DNA of 9,303 bases from Spirochaetia bacterium UBA5368 (GTDB lineage: Bacteria > Spirochaetota > UBA4802 > UBA5368), in NCBI GenBank assembly GCA_002407865.1, contig DHPI01000050.1:374-9676 (forward strand), read 5' to 3'. This document shows, piece after piece, positions 6,274-9,303 of this stretch. The notes under the pieces were generated by a model, which was not told the DNA's origin, made no database searches, and saw nothing but the letters and a program-made list of their open reading frames with translations. Position 1 is the stretch's first letter. Every line of letters starts with the position of its first letter. The translations under genes were made by a program, and so were the position numbers.

Positions 6274-6298
6274 ACTGAAATGGAAAGATTGTTATAAA
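6271..6298 (+). promoter_or_regulatory. Candidate promoter of the hydrolase gene with extended -10
   Basis: TTCACT (6271-6276, 4/6) and TATAAA (6293-6298, 5/6) are 16 bases apart, and TG stands one base before the -10. It would give a leader of about 138 nt before the ATG at 6443. Apart from a 5-bp hairpin AATCC/GGATT (6386-6401) and the G run, I see no structured element in that leader. Confidence 0.45.
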
Positions 6299-6424
6299 TC
6301 CCGTCCAGTACAGCATGTTGAATTCGGCATTTACAGAAGTCAATAAAGGATTGCGCGCTGGTCGGCAATAATAGTATTTTGAGCCAATCCATTCGTGGAT
6401 TCACTTTATTCACCGCAATCGCAA

Positions 6425-6432
6425 GGGGGGGG
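6425..6432 (+). repeat. Run of eight G at the hydrolase ribosome site
   Basis: Eight consecutive G lie 10 bases before the hydrolase ATG and supply its purine-rich ribosome site. If translation instead began at the in-frame GTG at 6395, the run would be inside the coding sequence, and gain or loss of one G would shift the frame. Either way the tract could vary by slippage. Confidence 0.6.
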
Positions 6433-6442
6433 ACATTCCCGC

Positions 6443-7294
6443 ATGAGCACACTGACAGACACCGTTACCCTGAAAGACGGGCTTCGCCTTGATACGATAC
6501 TATCCATACCCGATAACCAGCGGGCGTGCCTCGTGGCCGCACCATGCATGGGTGGAAGCGTGCACATGTACCGGCCGCCGCTTGAGCGCATCAACGAAGC
6601 CGGCTGCGGCTGTATCCTCTATAATCCGAGGGGGCACGGCGCATCCGAAGGGGAGATGGTTATTGACGACGCGCTCGGAGACCTCGACGATATCATCACG
6701 CGGTTTGTCCCCGCGGATGTGCCGCTCATCATGGTGGGGCATAGCGCAGGCGCGAACATGCTGCTTCACTTCGGCGCCCGCTACCGACGGCCGTCGCGCT
6801 TCATCCTTGTCGCGCCGGTGCTCAATTCACGGGAATCTCTTTTCTACATGTACCGTTCGGGCACCATCGGTGAATTTCTCGACATACTGGCGTCGTACAC
6901 AGATGATTCGGATACAATGCGTTCCATACTTGCGACCGATGCGTGGCTTGACCCCGAAACATGGCGCAAACGCGGCATGAGAGCAATCCTTGACGTCCTT
7001 CCCTCGCGAATGCGGATCGGATCATTTCTCGAAAACCTGTTCATTCCCGGATATAACGCGTACGACCACTTCGCCGAATTTTCGCCAATCACCAGCGTGC
7101 TTCTTTCGCGCGCCGACACGTGGTATCCGCTGGAAACAACCGTCCGGCTTGCCGAAACGCATCACGCGAAATTCATGTACCTCGAGGAGGCGCGGAATCA
7201 CTTCTTCGCCGGGGGATGGAACGCGGCATGGCAGCATACAATCGACGCATGCCGGACGGCAGTGTGTGATGGGGCGGCTGCCGCGCAACCATGA
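6443..7294 (+). CDS. Alpha/beta-fold hydrolase (serine hydrolase)
   Basis: 283 residues, a single alpha/beta hydrolase domain with no signal peptide or membrane helix, so probably cytoplasmic. The nucleophile elbow GHSAG has Ser101. Likely acid and base are Asp225 (SRADTWYP) and His253 (ARNHFF). APCMGG (33-38) fits the oxyanion-hole strand, and YNPRGHGASEG (60-70) is the loop after strand 4 seen in esterases, lysophospholipases and S33 peptidase relatives. The region between about 130 and 215 would be the lid and shows nothing diagnostic. The substrate cannot be read from sequence. The ATG at 6443, with the G-rich site at 6425-6433, is chosen over the in-frame GTG at 6395, whose extra 16 residues are not domain-like. 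It is divergent from the reductase gene and convergent with rmlB; the 72-bp gap before rmlB shows no strong terminator. Confidence 0.88.
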   Translation: MSTLTDTVTLKDGLRLDTILSIPDNQRACLVAAPCMGGSVHMYRPPLERINEAGCGCILYNPRGHGASEGEMVIDDALGDLDDIITRFVPADVPLIMVGHSAGANMLLHFGARYRRPSRFILVAPVLNSRESLFYMYRSGTIGEFLDILASYTDDSDTMRSILATDAWLDPETWRKRGMRAILDVLPSRMRIGSFLENLFIPGYNAYDHFAEFSPITSVLLSRADTWYPLETTVRLAETHHAKFMYLEEARNHFFAGGWNAAWQHTIDACRTAVCDGAAAAQP

Positions 7295-7366
7295 GAAGGC
7301 TACGACTTCATTTTTCAGCGTGTGGCATTTTTCGCGTTTTGAAAATCCGATTCGATACTGACGCGC

Positions 7367-8437
7367 TTACCGGTCGCCGTAGTTCTTCTCGATCCAGTTG
7401 CGGTACTCGCCGCTTTTCACGCGGGCAATCCATTCATCGTTATCGAGATACCAGCGTATAGTTGTATCGAGCCCCTCGTCAAAGTTGAAGCTCTGACGCC
7501 AGCCAAGCTCTTTTTTCAGCCGGTCGCAGTTGATGGCGTAGCGGCGGTCGTGGCCGGGCCTGTCTTTCACGTAGGTGATAAGCTTTTTGTAATATCCGTC
7601 ATCTTTCTCTGTAAACCGCGCCATTTTCTCGCAGAGCGCGTTTACCAGTTTGATATTTTCCCACTCGTTTTCACCGCCGATGTTGTAGGTCTCACCGTTT
7701 GCGCCGCCCTTCATTATCGCCCACACCGCGCTGTTATGGTCGTCCACGTAGAGCCAGTCGCGGATGTTGCGGCCGTCGCCGTACACGGGAAGGGCTTTTC
7801 CCTCTTTCATGTTCTGAATCATCAGCGGGATAAGCTTTTCCGGGAACTGGTACGGACCGTAATTATTGGAGCAATTGGAAAGCGTCACCGGCAGGCCGTA
7901 GGTGTGATGGTACGCCATCAGCAGGTGGTCCGACGACGCCTTCGACGCCGAGTAGGGACTGCGCGGGTCGTATGGCGTGTTTTCGTAGAAATAACCAGAG
8001 TCGCCCAGCGAACCGTACACCTCGTCGGTGCTTATGTGATGAAAGAGCGCGTCATCACGCCCCTGCCATGCGCCGCGCGCCGCTTCGAGCAGCGTAAAGG
8101 TGCCGACGATATTCGTCTGAATAAAATCCTTCGGCCCGAAGATCGAGCGATCGACATGCGATTCAGCAGCAAAATGCGCCACGGTATCAATGGAATATTT
8201 CTCGAACACCGATTTCACGGCGTCATGGTCGCAGATATCGCCCTTCACGAAAAAATAGCGTGAGCCGCCGAATTTCGCATCGACGTCCTTCAGGTTGTCC
8301 GGGTTTCCCGCGTAGGTAAGCCTGTCAAGATTGACGATGGTTCCCCTGAAATCCGTCTGTGTGAAAAGATACCGGATAAAATTCGATCCGATGAATCCGG
8401 CCCCGCCGGTAACGAGAATATTTTTCAGTGTTCGCAT
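7367..8437 (-). CDS. rmlB: dTDP-glucose 4,6-dehydratase RmlB
   Basis: Second step of dTDP-L-rhamnose synthesis: dTDP-glucose is converted to dTDP-4-keto-6-deoxyglucose with bound NAD. 356 residues, full length. The Rossmann motif GGAGFIGS has Gly11, Gly14 and Gly17. The segment HFAAESHVDRSI is at 88-99 and the catalytic Thr137-Asp138-Glu139 lie in STDEVYG. The short-chain dehydrogenase Tyr162-x3-Lys166 is in YSASK, and RDWLYVDDH and DRPGHDRRYAI complete the RmlB signature. The ATG at 8437 has AGGGAG about 9 bases upstream, whereas an in-frame GTG at 8446 sits on that ribosome site and is rejected. It follows rmlD by 51 bp on the same strand, so the two are almost certainly cotranscribed. The product feeds surface-polysaccharide or glycan synthesis. 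Confidence 0.96.
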   Translation of the reverse strand: MRTLKNILVTGGAGFIGSNFIRYLFTQTDFRGTIVNLDRLTYAGNPDNLKDVDAKFGGSRYFFVKGDICDHDAVKSVFEKYSIDTVAHFAAESHVDRSIFGPKDFIQTNIVGTFTLLEAARGAWQGRDDALFHHISTDEVYGSLGDSGYFYENTPYDPRSPYSASKASSDHLLMAYHHTYGLPVTLSNCSNNYGPYQFPEKLIPLMIQNMKEGKALPVYGDGRNIRDWLYVDDHNSAVWAIMKGGANGETYNIGGENEWENIKLVNALCEKMARFTEKDDGYYKKLITYVKDRPGHDRRYAINCDRLKKELGWRQSFNFDEGLDTTIRWYLDNDEWIARVKSGEYRNWIEKNYGDR

Positions 8438-8488
8438 GGTACACACTCCCTGCTAATATGATTAATGGCCACATCCCCTCGACACACA

Positions 8489-9303
8489 TCAGTTCATCCG
8501 CCGCCGGTACTCGCGCAGGTACTCTTCCAGCGCCTCATGCCAGTGCCGCACGGCAACGCCGGGGACGCGGCGGATCTTCTCCGTAGACAAATACGAATTC
8601 CCAGGACGCCGCGCCTTCGTGGGATATTCGGACGTCGCTATGGGGACAATCGATACAGTGTTCGATATGATACCGTCGCGGCGGGCGCACTCGTATATCG
8701 CCGTGGCGAACTCATGCCACGATATTCTGCCCTCGCCGGTGTAGTGGTAAACGCCGTATGCCGCCGAGCCGCTCTTGATTATCGCCATAATGGCGCCGGC
8801 AAGGTCCGCCGCGCGCGTGGGACTGCCCCATTGATCATTCACCACGCGCACCTCGCCGCGCTCCGCGAAGAGCCGCAGCATGGTATGCACAAAGTTAGCG
8901 CCGTTTTTCCCGTAGAACCACGCCGTGCGGATGATGAAATGCGCGGCGATTTCGCTCCTGACGCGCCGTTCCCCCTCGAGCTTGCTTTTGCCATAGACGC
9001 CGATCGGGTTCGGCTCGTCATCTTCGAGATATGCTCCCTTTTTTGTCCCGTCGAAGACATAGTCGGTGGATACGTGTATAAGCGTCGCTTTTTTTTCACG
9101 GGCAATATGGGCGATATTGCCCACCCCCGCCGCGTTGACCGCAAACGCCTTCTCTGGCTCGTCCTCCGCCCTGTCAACCGCGGTGTATGCCGAACAGTTG
9201 ACGATCCATGAAATCTTTTTATCCGCAGCGAAGTGGCGAAGGTCGTGCGCATCAGTTATATCCACCTCGCGGTCGGATACGCAATAGCCGCGCCCTTCAT
9301 CCC
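8489..9303 (-). CDS. rmlD: dTDP-4-dehydrorhamnose reductase RmlD, N-terminus cut by window edge
   Basis: Last step of dTDP-L-rhamnose synthesis: NAD(P)H reduction of dTDP-4-keto-L-rhamnose. The visible part covers all but roughly the first 30 residues. The frame continues to the right edge through a sequence ending REVDITD, as in RmlD just after the nucleotide-binding strand, so the GxxGxxG loop is outside the window and the GTG at 9265 is not the start. Recognisable blocks are NCSAYTAVDRAEDE, STDYVFDG, the catalytic Tyr-x3-Lys in YGKSK (Tyr codon 8993-8995), RTAWFYG, VVNDQWGSPT and the C-terminal ARRPGNSYL. It lies upstream of rmlB in the same transcript; rmlA and rmlC may lie further upstream, off the window. 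The minus-strand promoter is not visible. Confidence 0.94.
   Translation of the reverse strand, partial: DEGRGYCVSDREVDITDAHDLRHFAADKKISWIVNCSAYTAVDRAEDEPEKAFAVNAAGVGNIAHIAREKKATLIHVSTDYVFDGTKKGAYLEDDEPNPIGVYGKSKLEGERRVRSEIAAHFIIRTAWFYGKNGANFVHTMLRLFAERGEVRVVNDQWGSPTRAADLAGAIMAIIKSGSAAYGVYHYTGEGRISWHEFATAIYECARRDGIISNTVSIVPIATSEYPTKARRPGNSYLSTEKIRRVPGVAVRHWHEALEEYLREYRRRMN

Noticed and set aside
5172..6346. Plus-strand open frames of 254 and 244 codons opposite the reductase gene
   Set aside because: They overlap the tRNA terminator and the reductase gene, are low-complexity in composition and lack a domain; antisense shadows.
6204..6452. 82-codon minus-strand frame in the reductase/hydrolase gap
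   Set aside because: No ribosome site or family resemblance, and it overlaps the promoter candidates, palindrome and hydrolase start. It may simply reflect AT-rich intergenic DNA.
7295..7315. GAAG/CTTC hairpin followed by ATTTTT after the hydrolase stop
   Set aside because: A 4-bp stem is too weak to call an intrinsic terminator, though it could contribute to 3' end formation.

Overview
The window is about 9.3 kb of moderately GC-rich, densely coded bacterial chromosome. The genes are ordinary housekeeping or accessory types, and I see no phage, transposon, CRISPR array or integrase. The organism cannot be fixed from sequence alone. A long chemoreceptor signalling domain that ends without a tether peptide, an Fe-S type PurF with a propeptide and an rml sugar cluster would fit a free-living motile bacterium. 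A spirochaete-like lineage is my tentative guess.

Layout. (1) 8-1318 (+): a methyl-accepting chemotaxis protein with two close membrane helices and no recognisable sensor domain. It converges on mobB. (2) 1463-2652: a divergent mobB (-)/mobA (+) pair for maturing molybdopterin cofactor. The roughly 100-bp gap between them holds overlapping promoters and a perfect 8-bp-stem hairpin in the mobB leader. A long interrupted hairpin with a T-run lies downstream of mobB. (3) 2754-3320 (+): an XRE-cupin regulator with its own promoter. (4) 3546-4994 (+): purF, the first committed step of purine synthesis, followed by a solitary tRNA-Trp(CCA) and a clear intrinsic terminator. (5) 5237-6175 (-): an atypical ketopantoate-reductase-family oxidoreductase, divergent from (6) 6443-7294 (+): an alpha/beta hydrolase. 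Their 267-bp AT-rich gap carries a palindrome over the reductase promoter, a promoter candidate for the hydrolase and a run of eight G at the hydrolase ribosome site. (7) 7367-9303 (-): rmlB, preceded by rmlD, which is cut by the right window edge. These are dTDP-L-rhamnose genes whose operon presumably continues outside the window.

The genes form several small independent units rather than one pathway. The two rml genes act together on dTDP-sugars and mobA/mobB act on the same cofactor. The rest are linked by position only. I did not find a convincing new system. The best second looks are the divergent reductase/hydrolase locus with its operator-like palindrome and G tract, the mobA/mobB control region, and the palindromic terminator after mobB, which may be a dispersed element. 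All promoter calls are by eye against the sigma-70 consensus.
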